From Salticus scenicus (lineage: Eukaryota > Arthropoda > Arachnida > Araneae > Salticidae): a stretch of DNA of 64,000 nt. Positions 47,300-58,668 of this stretch are shown piece after piece (the first letter of the stretch is position 1; each line of letters begins with the position of its first letter). Location: positions 114,262,259 through 114,326,258 of the forward strand of contig OZ005653.1 in the NCBI GenBank assembly GCA_963930645.1, in the 5' to 3' direction. A program made the translations under genes and the position numbers. The notes beneath the pieces were generated by a model, which searched no databases, was not told where the DNA came from, and saw only the letters and a list, made by a program, of their open reading frames with translations.

Positions 47300-48012
47300 A
47301 ACTAGCTGTTGTGTTCATTCTTCGCTAGGGAATTTAATTATTATACACAGTATATTATTTTACCATGTTTTTATTAACTTCTATTCTTTTTTGTTTGTGC
47401 GTGTGTTTGTTTGTTTGCCCGGTACAAATCTTGCAATTTATTTTTGACTAACTTCCCTACTACCTAGACATTTGAAACTTTCACAGTAGTTCAGAACCCG
47501 ACGACAACACAATACTTCGAAGTCAAATTTTCGAATTTTCGAATAGTTTTTTTTATTTACTAAAATATGAAATTAATTAGCTCCTAATCAGGCCCCGATC
47601 ATGACAAATTGGGCCCATGGGCAAATTGAAATTCGGGGCTCCCTTGTCGCGACATCGCTTATATAAGACAGATGATAGATCTTATGTACAATATGCATAA
47701 ACAATAATTTCGAGGTTAGATATTCAAGTATGTTAAATTTTTTTTGCACTTTTAATTACTGTTAATGTTATACAGTTACACACAATTGGTATGAAACAGC
47801 TTTGATCTACAGATCCCCTCATGATATCGTGCCTGATAGACGAGAACAAAACATAATTGTATATCATGTTTAAATTACACTAAACAGGATATGATATGTG
47901 AATTTATTAAACATATATTTGCTAACTTTGGATTGTCGCTGTACTGCCGTCTTTTACACACTAGGATTAATTAGAGTGGGAAATACTGATTAAAATGAGT
48001 TTCGAGCCAGTA

Positions 48013-48113
48013 CAAACATCCCCGCTTGAATTAGGACACGAACCCGCCATCTGTTGGTTCAATGCCAGACGTTTCACTTTTTAGGCACTAGATAAGCCAT
48101 GAAAAATAGAAAA
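48013..48113 (-). mobile_element. Degenerate tRNA-derived SINE in the hAT
   Basis: Minus strand: GGCTTATCTAGTGCC as A-box position, GGCGGGTTCGTGTCC as B box, then GCGGGGATGTTTGTA. The GGATGTTTGT join also occurs just after the head of the SINE at 35052 (ATGGATGTTTGTGATG), suggesting a related family. No flanking duplication seen. Confidence 0.5.
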
Positions 48114-48133
48114 AGGAACAATATTCAAATGAA

Positions 48134-48158
48134 AATTTAGCACTCTTTCAGGAAAATT

Positions 48159-48230
<72 letters not shown>

Positions 48231-48252
48231 AATTTTCCTAAATGAGTGCTAA

Positions 48253-48256
<4 letters not shown>
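48134..48256. repeat. Palindrome with a (TA)n core
   Basis: AAATTTAGCACTC at the left pairs with GAGTGCTAAATTT at the right, continuing through AGGAAAATTATCATATA/TATATGATAATTTTCCT around about 60 bp of TA. A further (TA)n follows to about 48296. It could be a small MITE expanded at its centre. Confidence 0.75.
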
Positions 48257-48300
<44 letters not shown>

Positions 48301-48490
48301 TCAAAATTTCATTGAAATAAAAAGAAATATATTAGGGATTTTGGGGGGGGGCTTAATGCCTGGGTCCACTGGGGCCCCTGGGCAAAGTGTCGGTTTGTCC
48401 ATGCGATAATATGGGTCTGCTCCTAATAGCAATAAAAATAGCCATTAAAATAAAACGAGATAAATAAATTAGAGTGCTGATTCAATGGAT

Positions 48491-49120
48491 GAATGATTGG
48501 CTTTCCGTTGTTCAAGATGAATCACGTGACATTAACAAATAGGTTGCTATGTTTGGCCCTTTATCGCTACTTTGGCACTTAAAATTTCAGTTCGGCAAAT
48601 TATCATTATTATTAGGTAACATGAGAGTCCTATGACCAAAATAAAATGTTTTTAAAATAATTATTCACATATTTCGCATTTTAATAAATAATAAAATACT
48701 TTTTTTTCATCGTTTCCCAACAAAGTTTAAAAGTGTTTAAGAGAATTAGAGTTATAAAAGAAACGTTAAAATTTAAAGAGCTAAATTTAACAACAAATAA
48801 TATTTTTTCAACTATTTTTTAGCATTTTATCGATTAAATTTCGACAACACGAAGTAAAAAAGAAGTAAAATCAAAATCAAACCGATTTAGAACAAAAGAA
48901 TATTAAACTACATAAGTAAACAAACACATTGGTGGTTATGACATTTGCCAATCTGCAAACCGTTGCCATAGAAATTTATTGAAAATAAGCTGTTAACAAG
49001 GGAACCAACCCATAGAGGGCTCATGTCACATGACTCATGTTGGACCATGTCAGGGTTACCATTTATTACTCTGCTTTATTTATCTTGTTGTTAAAGTATT
49101 AGCTATAATTTAATTGTTGC

Positions 49121-49151
<31 letters not shown>

Positions 49152-49727
49152 TTCATTTTCTTTTGACATAAAATAAAATACATTTAATTAAACGTGACCC
49201 TTAAAAGATTATAAAAAGTTAAATTATGTATATCACAAAAAATGACGTCATTATCAATTTAAAATTTTTATGCAGATTGATAAAGGCTAATACAGTTCAT
49301 GATTCTAATGCTAATATACATTGTTCTAAAATGAGTAATATTATATTTTTATAACCAACTTTTTTTTTTTTTTTCATTATTAGCTCACTGAACTGAGTCC
49401 GCGTGCTTAAATATCTCTTATATATTATTTTTTATCCTCGCGTATTTTATTAATCATACATCAGAAAATTAAAAAGCATGGTACATAAAAAGTTTATTTT
49501 ATTATTATTTTTTATTTATCTTATGCTTTTTTAAAAATATATTTATTTTCGTTAAAGCTTACTATGTTTATGTGGTCAGAAAAGGAATTACTATTGCTAA
49601 AATGTACAAATTATACATTTTCTCACACACACACATATATGTATATATATATATATATACCTATAGTGTTTATAATTTACATAATTGTTTGTACACTGAT
49701 TTGAACAAAAATAAATTGTCTCAAAGA

Positions 49728-49759
<32 letters not shown>

Positions 49760-49949
49760 AGTATATTGCTATTTACGTTTTAAAAAACTCTTACAACAGT
49801 TAGCAAATAAAAAGTCATCAAGAGGGTTCCATACTAAATCTGCATCTTTTCTCCAATATTCAACTGATTCGAAAATGTATTGCTTTTCTCTGTATTGAAT
49901 TTTCATCAAATAATCTTCTACTATTAAGTCAACAATATTTGTATATTTC
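48491..49949. other. Intergenic DNA, no gene seen
   Basis: AT-rich with poly-A runs near 49121-49148 and 49731-49758 and (TA)n near 49640-49660. No gene. Confidence 0.55.
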
Positions 49950-50173
49950 ACTGATCTCGAAAACGGTAGCTCGGACAGTCACGAGATTTAACACAAAGGT
50001 GCCCCCCGAAGGGTCATTGTGCACATCGAAGTCAGATTTTCGAATTTTTGATTAGTTTTTTCTTAATTAATTAAAATGTAAAAATAATAACCTTCTAATT
50101 TCTGATAAAAAAGCCATTTAAATTTTAACATTTTATCCATAATTTAATTGTTGCCAATTTTTTTTTTCGGCAA

Positions 50174-50208
<35 letters not shown>

Positions 50209-50476
50209 CGTACATTTATTTAAAATGAGGAAAATAAATCAGAAAGATTAGAAAATAAATTAGAAATATCAGTCGCATCGTTACAAATAAAATACCAAAT
50301 AAAAGGGAAAATTTTTGTAAATCCGATGCATTAAACAGCTTATCAATCGGATGATTATTTTTTTCTTAATTAATTAAAATGTAAAAATAATAACCTTCTA
50401 ATTTCTGATAAAAAAGCCATTTAAATTTTAACATTTTATCCATAATTTAATTGTTGCCAATTTTTTTTTTCGGCAA

Positions 50477-50511
<35 letters not shown>

Positions 50512-50786
50512 CGTACATTTATTTAAAATGAGGAAAATAAATCAGAAAGATTAGAAAATAAATTAGAAATATCAGTCGCATCGTTACAAATAAAATACCA
50601 AATAAAAGGGAAAATTTTTGTAAATCCGATGCATTAAACAGCTTATCAATCGGATGATTATTTTTTTCTTAATTAATTAAAATGTGAAAATAATAACCTT
50701 CTAATTTCTGATAAATAAGTCATTTAAATTTTAAAATTTTATCCATAATTTAATTGTTGCAATTTTTTTTTTCGACAAAATAATAA

Positions 50787-50831
<45 letters not shown>

Positions 50832-51240
50832 AAAACGTACATTTATTAAAAATGAGGAAAATAAATCAGAAAGATAAGAAAATAAATTAGAAATATCAGT
50901 CGCATCGTTACAAATAAGATAGCAAATGAAAGAGAAATTTTTTGTAAATCCGATGCATTAAACAGCTTATCAATCGGACAATTAGATTTTTTAAAATTAA
51001 CTAAAGTATGAATTTTGGGTAGCAACAGCAGAAGATCCTTTTCTCCTAACGGAAACCGTTAGGAGAAAAAAAAAATTAAAAATCTGCTTCACATTAAGTC
51101 ACATGATTTTTAAGTGGGATTAAAAATTGCAGTTTTCAAATTCTTTTAAATTTTCTCTCACAAACACAAAAATATAATATACAGCCTGTACCCCACAAGA
51201 CCAACTTGCATTTCAAATTTCATCAATTATTTTGGTTAAT
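49950..51240 (+). repeat. Dispersed repeat A, copy 3, with 303-bp tandem units
   Basis: After the shared left part (AGCTCGGACAGTCACGAG, then CATCGAAGTCAGATTTTCG), a unit starting TCTTAATTAATTAAAATGT begins at 50064, 50364-50367 and 50667: spacing about 303 bp each time. Units 1 and 2 look identical or nearly so, including their (AAT)n tract. Unit 3 has many substitutions and a long poly-A in place of (AAT)n. The shared right part (GATTAAAAATTGCAG, TTTCAAATTTCATCAA) closes the copy. Non-coding. Confidence 0.8.
51039..51069. repeat. Perfect 14-bp hairpin
   Basis: TTTTCTCCTAACGG, loop AAA, then its exact complement. It lies inside repeat A copy 3, at a point absent from copy 1, and might be a fold-back slip or tiny insertion. 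Confidence 0.85.
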
Positions 51241-51999
51241 AAACAAAAGTTATTATTATTATTTTTTTTTAAATTAAGTTTTATTCTATCTTCGAAAAGA
51301 ATTATGTGATCATAGATATAATAATATATATAGATCTATCATCCCCATATTATCGTGCAAAGATTTTTGATGCCAAAAAAAAGCTTTGGAATCAGCCATT
51401 AAGTGGTATTGAAGGAAAAATGAAAAAAAAAAAAAAAAAAAAGAATGAATTTGAAACTATATCTGGAGCTTTTCATTCACCTTTAGTAAATAAATTATTC
51501 ATGAATTTTATTTGCTAAAACATTCGTGTGTATTCCCGTGTGTATTCACTCGGGGAAAAACTGCCATATTTTGGTAGAATCGCCGTCTTTTCCCGAGTGA
51601 AAGGAATCACTTTTTTTTCCCCAATGATCAATCTATATATTATTACTATATCTATGTATGTGATACGATACATTAATAATTTGGGTTTTAAAAGTTTTTT
51701 AAAATAGATTATTTAAACTCTATGAACCATATTTTTATTTTATCAGTTTCATTAACAGATCCTGCTGGGCGATGTTTTAAATTTTGGTGTTGAAGAACAC
51801 CGAACGTTTTTCGACAAGAAATTTAATATAGCAACAGCCATTTTAATCTAAGTAGCGCATCAAATATATAAAAACATAAATGATTTATTTTTACACAAAA
51901 TTTACAGAACAAATGCAGTTGTTTTAAAGTTAGGAAATTTATTTCAACAAGCACTATTTTAAACCTAAAAACCATTAAAAATATAAGCAGAATATAAAG
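51241..51999. other. Intergenic DNA with a short inverted repeat
   Basis: TTCACTCGGGGAAAA (51545-51559) pairs with TTTTCCCGAGTGAA (51588-51601) around about 28 nt. The rest is AT-rich and without a gene. Confidence 0.55.
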
Positions 52000-52600
52000 G
52001 AGTCTTATGTATAAACAAAAAAGAGTCTGGTAAAATTATTCGTAAAATAGACTTCCCCTTTTCATACAAAAAAAAAAAAAAAAAAAATCCATCGCTAATA
52101 TGGCGACAAAAATTCAAAAGCCGCCAGTGGAGCAGCATAATAAAGTTGTGCAACACATTAATGTTTACCTATTTATTTATTTTTTTATATAATAATCATT
52201 ATGCTAATTTATCATACAAACAAATGAGCCTCTGTGTGCTACTGCACTTGCACGCTGTCGAACAGAAATATTTGAAAAATTCAAATTGATATTTAAATAA
52301 ATAAATAAAAATATGTTTAATGGGAAATATATATAACCGTAAAAAGATTAGTTGTCTAAAATATGGCAGAAATAGCGCTCATAGCATATTGTTACAAGGT
52401 ATTAAGTCTTATTGTTACAATGGATTAAGTCTAAAATGGTGACAAAAATTCAAAAGCCGCCAAAGAGAACTATATTAAGGCTGTACTATCAGGTTTACAA
52501 CCCATGAATTATATATAAACACAAAAAATTAATTGTCTCATGCGACAGGCGTAGCCGGTCACAGCATATTGTAATATTTGGCGTGAAATTGCTGTCATTT
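52000..52600. repeat. Locally duplicated segments
   Basis: GGCGACAAAAATTCAAAAGCCGCCA near 52102 recurs as GGTGACAAAAATTCAAAAGCCGCCA near 52439, and ATTAGTTGTCT...GTCATAGCATATTGT-type text near 52348 recurs near 52529. Spacings (about 337 and 180 bp) differ, so this is a scrambled duplication rather than a simple array. A worn third form lies near 53200. Confidence 0.55.
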
Positions 52601-52676
52601 AATGGTTGATTGGATAAACAAAATAAACATATGAAATAACGTAAAAGCAAATATTATGTTGTCTAAACCCAGTTAC

Positions 52677-52745
52677 ATTTGAGTCCAGTCCGAGTTACAT
52701 GTAAACAACACGTATAGTGTTGTTCACATGTAACTGGAATTCAAA
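52677..52745. repeat. 69-bp near-perfect hairpin
   Basis: AGTTACATGT-AACAACAC pairs with GTGTTGTT-ACATGTAACT around a 4-6-nt loop at about 52712. Pairing continues outward through TCCAGT/ACTGGA to ATTTGA/TCAAAT with a small bulge. A short MITE remnant is possible; no copies elsewhere in the window. Confidence 0.75.
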
Positions 52746-53657
52746 TATAAAAGTGAAACTCCAATTTTTTCGATACTATCTATTTCGAAACTGTTATATA
52801 ATAAGCACCTAAATTGAAGCTCATTGGTAAACTATTGTCGCAGGTAATAGGGACAAGCGCCCGAGTTGCAGTGGATGACCAAATGGCTGCCGAATGCAGC
52901 AGGGACCTGGAGCGAACTTTTGAACAATTTCAGTAATTTATTTTATTTTATTTTTATAAAGCTATACAGAAAAGAGTTTCCTTTAAATTTAGTGGCCAGC
53001 AAAGCCTGCTAGTGTACTGTAATATATAAACCATTATCGATTGCTTTATAAAGCAGAGAAAATAATTATATTTTGGAAGAGCTTTAGTTTCCCACTCGAC
53101 GAAATATGAAATTTAGAATAAACGAGCTCGGTGGTCGAAGCTCGGTAGCTCGGTAGCATCCAAGTAACTGTGATAGCCATTTTAATTCATCGATAAAATG
53201 GGACAAAAATTTAAATGTCAGCAATAGGGTACTGTTCTAAATTTGTGTCCAAGTCATTTAAAGAGCACGGTTCTTTGTCAAAAATTGCTTGAAATATATC
53301 TATTTTAATAAAAATAAAATAACTTAAAAAAATCAATAAAGGCTTAAATTGTTTAAAAGTGGTACAGTGGTGTATTTCTTTCTTTTCTTTCTTTCTCTTT
53401 TTTTCTTTTTTCTTTTTTAAATTTTGAGAATAAAAGCTTTGATTCTAGAAGCAGAACAACTTGATAATTTAAGAGCGAAAAACACGAACGTCACTCTGTT
53501 GTCAACGATGAAAAATTAAATAATTAAATACCATAATATTTTAAAAGTAACCCGACAATTGCTTCAGGTCAAAATAATTAACCAAGTCACTTAATCAAAC
53601 AAAAAGCAATGAGTATGAGCAAAATCGCCTTAAAGTCTTCCTTTTACGGTATACTTA
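52746..53657. other. Intergenic DNA, no gene seen
   Basis: AT-rich with TTTC-rich tract near 53378-53420. Confidence 0.55.
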
Positions 53658-54833
53658 TATCAGTACAAAAAACCCTTAACGGGTTAAAAGTTTGTGACGC
53701 CGCTACTTTATGGCTATAAGAATTAGAAATATGAGTCTTAAAAATAATGATATCAAATTTTAAGTGACGCTTTGCAATTAGTTAAAATATACATAGATTT
53801 TCTTATTTGATCATTTACTTTCTACTTTTATTTATATTTATAATGCAAACGTAATATTTTTAGCTTCAAGATCAGACAGATATATAAAATACACTCACTG
53901 ATGCTTTTTCATTCGCATTTCAAATTCAAAATAACAGTTTTAAAAGGAATTATATAAAAATTCCAGTAGCGCCTCGGTGTTATTTTAAAAGATATGCTTT
54001 TAGATTCCATTAAAATTACTTTTGTTTTGTCTAATAAAGCATATTTACACATTTAAACAGTGCTTTTAATTTTCAAATATACTGTCAAATAATTATACTT
54101 TCACTGAGTTTGCATTATAAATTAAAATTATTTATTTCAATAAATTGATTTATCTTTTGCGTCACGCTATCCAAAACTGCAAGTAAAATCTGTGTAAATA
54201 TTTTCTTTACGTTACACTACCTCTTTGCGCAAATTTTCACTCAGCTGGATACTATGATAATGATACTATGTTTTGGATAGCGTGATGCAAAAGATAAATC
54301 AATTTATTGAAATAAATAATTTTAATTTATAATGCAAACTCAGTGAAAGTATAATTATTTGACAGTATATTTGAAAATTAAAAGCACTGTTTCAATATGT
54401 AAATATACTTTATTAGACAAAACAAAAGTAATTTTAATGGAATCTAAAAACAAATCTTTTAAAATAACACCGAGGCGCCAGTGGAATTTTTATATCATTC
54501 CTTTTACAACTGTTATTTTGAATTTGAAATGTGAATGAAAAAGCATCAGTGAGTGTATTTTATATATCTGTCTGATCTTGAAGATAAAAATATTACGTTT
54601 GCATTATAAATATAAATAAAAGTAGAAAGTAAATGATCAAATAAGAAAATATATGTTTATTTTAACTAATTGCAAAGCGTCACTTAAAATTTGATATCAT
54701 TATTTTTAAGACTCATATTTCTAATTTTTATAGCCATAAAGTAGCGGCGTTACAAACTTTTAACCCGTTAAGGGTTTTTTGTACTGATATCATTACTTTT
54801 TAGGGGTTATTGATAAAAAAATTAAAACAAGTC
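53658..54833. mobile_element. Foldback element, copy 2
   Basis: Arms of about 520 bp (53658-54177 and 54270-54789) are nearly identical inverted copies around a ~92-bp spacer. The ends read TATCAGTACAAAAAACCC. The spacer aligns with that of copy 1 in the same direction (TTTTCACT-A-CTGGAT(A/G)CTATGA). A 44-bp extension similar to copy 1's left one is present only on the right (54790-54833). Differences from copy 1 are shared by both arms of this copy, for example CACTCACTGATGC preceded by AGACAGATATATAAAATA. Non-coding. Confidence 0.85.
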
Positions 54834-55199
54834 CTTCTGGCTCCTAGAAAGGGTAAGCTGATTTATCTTTTATTATGAAGTTGCCACCATTTTTTTTTTT
54901 TTTCAAAATTCTACAATTCTACAATTTTTTAATTCTACAATTTATTAATGGACTTGGTGGATTTATTAATGAAGTCTTGTATATATGGAGTTTTAACATA
55001 GAACCTTTCTAAGGTAAATTTGAAATTTTCAGTGGACTGGCACAGGGAAACAAGAGGGTAGATTAAGTTGGCAAATGGACATAACAAATACATTTCTGAG
55101 ATAAATCCAAACTACAAATTTAGTTTGAATTATTTCAATATTTCAAACGTTATCATGCCGACAAATTTTCAAGTAGCCTGCCACTTGGAAACAAAATGG
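54834..55199. other. Intergenic DNA between foldback and repeat C
   Basis: Holds poly-T (54891-54903) and a 60-codon frame from 55068 that continues into repeat C and resembles nothing known. Confidence 0.5.
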
Positions 55200-55450
55200 A
55201 GAAGCTTCACACTAGAAAAAAATATTGAGTGGGATTCTCAAACTCTTTAAAATAATAATAATAATAATAATAATAAGTGGGAAATTTCAAATTTAAGTTT
55301 TAGAATTACGTAATTTACATTTTGCAAGTTTCTTTTTAGAGAATTACAAATGCAAATTAAACAATTTAAAAAAATCAAGTTAATGTTAAAAATGGAAAAT
55401 TATTTATTTTCTTTTCCCTTTTGAGGCTAAGCTCCAATATTCACAATTTT
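55200..55450 (+). repeat. Dispersed repeat C, copy 2
   Basis: Matches the reverse complement of 20020-20345 through ACTAGAAAAAAATATTGAG, GATTCTCAAACT, the (AAT)n tract, TTAAGTTTTAGAATT, GTAATTTACATTTTGCAAG and AGAATTACAAATGC. The element is unidentified. Confidence 0.65.
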
Positions 55451-55667
55451 AATTTTCTTAAAAAATGTAGGTAAAAATTATTTCATAAAAATATTTGGTG
55501 GAAAAAAAATAGACAAAATATAAATTAAGCTCTACATTTCTATAATTTTAAAAATAAGATAAAATCATTTGGAGAAAAAAATTATGGAAAATACAAGTTA
55601 AGCTAAAGTTAATACAAGTTAATTAAAATACAAGTTAAGCTTAAGTTTTATGGAAAATACAAGTTAT

Positions 55668-56520
55668 ATATATATTTCTTTTTAAAAATTAAAAATCTCT
55701 TTTTAAAATACAGTTAGAGTTTATTCATATATTTACTTTTCAGCCTTTAAAATGATACATATTTTAAATATTAACATAAACTAATTTTTTTATTAGTATT
55801 TAAAGTAACAATGGCTAGGGGATGAAAGAGGGGATAAACACGCTATATATATATATGAAAATAGAATTAAAATTCATGAAAAATGTGTCAAATAGAAATT
55901 ATTGAAAAACACGTCAAAATAAATAAATAACATCTTTACTTTGAAACCCATAATAATTTATTTAAAAAGTATAATTCTCTCTTTCTTTTTTTTAAATTAA
56001 TTAATTTAAGCATGAAAAATTCCATTTCATAAATATATTTACAACTACAATAAGCAAAAAAAAAAACCCTCGTTTAATTGTAAATAATTATTTCTACATT
56101 TTTCCAAGCAATTAAAAGTGTCTTTTTTTTAAAGAAAAATAAATTTAATATAGGAATGTATATGGTTTCAATACAAGCTACGAGATGGCGCCACTAGATG
56201 GCCAAATTATTACCTTTATGATAAAACCATATACAAAAAAAAAAAAAAAAAAAAAAACACTTTTAATTGCTTAGAAACATGTAGAAATGGATATTTAAAA
56301 TTAAAGGAGGGTGTTTATTGTAGTTTTAAATATAGTTATGAAATGGAATTTTTCATGCAGAAATTAATTAATAAAAAAAAAAAAAAGGAAAAGAAAGAGA
56401 GAATTATATTTTTAAAATAAATTATGGGTTTCAAAGTAAAGATGTTATTTATTTATTTTGACGTGTTTTTCTATAATTGCTATTTGACACATTTTTCATG
56501 AATTTTAATTCTATTTTCAT

Positions 56521-56559
<39 letters not shown>

Positions 56560-56745
56560 CAGTGTCATGAATATCCCTTCTTTCATTTTCTAGTCATTAT
56601 AGTTTTAAATAATAATAAAAATATTAGTTTTATTATGCTAATATTTAAAGTATGTATCATTTTAAAGTCAGAAAAGTAAATATATGAATAAACTAACTGT
56701 ATTTTAAAAAGAGATTTTTAATTTTTAAAAAGAAATATATATATA
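55668..56745. mobile_element. Long palindrome (~500-bp arms), unrelated to the foldback pair
   Basis: Left arm 55668-56168 and right arm 56224-56745 pair through ATTTCTTTTTAAAAATTAAA, CAGTTAG...TTTATTCATATATTTAC, TTTAAAATGATACATA, GAATTAAAATTCATGAAAAA, ACATCTTTACTTTGAAACCC and GTATATGGTTT. The ~55-bp loop is less AT-rich (GAGATGGCGCCACTAGATGG). Arms are more diverged than in the foldback pair and carry different homopolymer insertions (a poly-T of about 30 only on the right). No open frame. Confidence 0.8.
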
Positions 56746-57023
56746 TATATATATATATTTGCAAAAGTGTATGTTTTAATTTAAATTAAAGACAAAAGAT
56801 GGCGCCAAAACACCATTTACTGTTTTTTCCCATCTCTGCGCGGAATGATACATGAATAGGAATCGCAAATCATTGAGCTACTATAAAATGTATGTTTATG
56901 AATGATTAAAAATTTTTTGCTTTAAAAAATTGTAAATTCATCATTATTATATAATATATATAAATAAATAAATAAATTAAAAAATAAATTATATAATATA
57001 TATAAATAAATATATATATATAT

Positions 57024-57076
<53 letters not shown>

Positions 57077-57534
57077 GTTATTTTATATTTTATAATAATT
57101 TGCATCGACACTTTCGAATTTTACATTTAACTGCATTCTCTATTTAATAATCAGAACTTTCTTGTTTAAGCATGCACGTTATTCACATTATATATCATAT
57201 TTGAAGTTATCATATACTACCTTTTTCTGGGGATCCTCTTTCGATGAGCATAATAGTATATATAAAATATTATCCAAATAATTTTTTCACGAAATGCGAA
57301 ATTTTGAAATCTTAAATATTTCCTTTATAACAAAAAAAATATATATATTTAAGTGAAATTTTATTTCGTATATATACAATAAGTATTTTAAAGAAACAAT
57401 AAAGGTTCTTTCTTGCATTAAAAAACAAAATCTTAATTTTTTATTGACTGCATTCAGATTGAACCAACCAACCAACTACAAGACCAAACCGAATAACACC
57501 TGTTCAGAATTCTGAGAATTATCAATAGAAATCT
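56746..57534. other. AT-rich DNA with (TA)n
   Basis: (TA)n of about 46 bp at 57027-57072, preceded by an AAAT-rich stretch from 56960. The 62-codon frame at 57287-57475 (minus) resembles nothing. Confidence 0.55.
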
Positions 57535-57975
57535 TTGCATCGCGTAGTAAAAATAGTTCGATTTTTAAACTGAGTTATAAAAAAAACAAGAGTTTTCCTA
57601 GGGAAAAGGGAGATGTCAGGCATATCAGATAAAAGCGATTAATATCATATATAAATTAAACTAAATTCACTCGAGCCATATTCGAGAAAAAATTCTTACA
57701 CATTAGGCCGCCCATTTATAGCTTAAATGAGCCAATTCATATCTCGAAATATATTGCACGCAGAAATGTAGCGATTTCAGGGTAGGATCAGACAGAAGGT
57801 GAAAGACTATTTTGAAATTATCAGAACATAACCTCCCATATTTCCTGAGATATTAAGTGTCGGCTTTCAGCGGTTTCTTTGATCTTTAAATTGGTGTATA
57901 TATAAGTGTCGCAGTTTCGTTCGTTTTTCCGTTTCCGCTGAGTGTCGTGGCGTTCGTTTGTTTTTGCGCTTCCGT
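57535..57975 (-). repeat. Dispersed repeat B, copy 2
   Basis: The reverse complement aligns with 13850-14275 over about 430 bp, including the exact GCCGACACTTAATATCTCA (57846-57864) and GGAAAACTCTTGTTTTTT. Both copies carry an AAGCG(C/G)AA(A/G) block near one edge. Within this copy, TTCGTTCGTTTTTCCGTTTCCGCT and GTTCGTTTGTTTTTGCGCTTCCG are a small internal duplication. Confidence 0.75.
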
Positions 57976-58634
57976 CACTTGAGACTCTGCCGAGTCTCTT
58001 GATATATTACTTTTCATTAAATGAAAAGCCACGCAGTAATTCGACTGGAAAAGAAAGTAACAATTTTTAAATTTTAGTGAATTAATTTAAAATCTATTAA
58101 CATTTACCGTTCAAAATTACAATTAAAATGATTTTTATGTTGACGTCTGTCATGGTAAGCATAATATCACTGTTCAATAGAAATGTAATAAAATGAAACA
58201 TAGTATATTTTTATCATCACGTTATACCATATTAGAAAAATGTAATAATAGTAAAAAAAATTTCTAATTAAAATATGAATTTTCAAGTTGTCATCTTTTT
58301 AAAAATAAATTCATATTTATGAGATAGGTTTCTTAGAAAGTTATTTACATTGACTAAAAAGAAACCGAATTAATCAGAAAAAGAGCTCGGCATAATTATA
58401 AATCTTATTTTGTGAGGTAATTCTTTTTCCTCTCAGTTAAAACAAAATTTGAAAAAAGTAATGATATTTTATTATATATAATTTTAAACTGTATGACAAG
58501 CTTGAAAAAAATCTTAGTTTTAATCAAAATTCATTAAAGTTTGTGTCATGTAAATTATTTCTCTCTAAGTTTCAAAATAGTAAATGAACTCAGAGTAATT
58601 TGAATATTTGTTTCATAGTAAACACTTTTTTTTA

Positions 58635-58668
<34 letters not shown>

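Larger units (their letters stand above)
47589..48419 (+). mobile_element. 831-bp non-autonomous hAT element
   Basis: Flanked by the perfect 8-bp duplication CTCCTAAT (47581-47588 and 48420-48427). Ends CAGGCCCCGATC and, inverted, CAGACCCATATT share CAG-CCC. ATGACAAATTGGGCCC at the left and CTGGGCAAAGTGTCGG near the right match the 135-bp element at 15665-15799. The interior is a patchwork: a SINE-like relic, a TA-cored palindrome and a (TA)n tract. No transposase frame. Confidence 0.88.
47300..48490 (+). repeat. Dispersed repeat A, copy 2, split by a hAT
   Basis: 47450-47588 parallels 49960-50095 (ACAATACTTCGAAGTCAAAT, TTTTCGAATTTTCGAATAG, then TTAATTA before CTCCTAAT), and 48420-48460 continues it (CTAATAGCAATAAAAATAGCC against CTAATTTCTGATAAAAAAGCC). 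The 831-bp hAT element occupies the break. The left start ACTAGCTGTTGTGTTC lies against the (TA)n tract. Confidence 0.7.
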
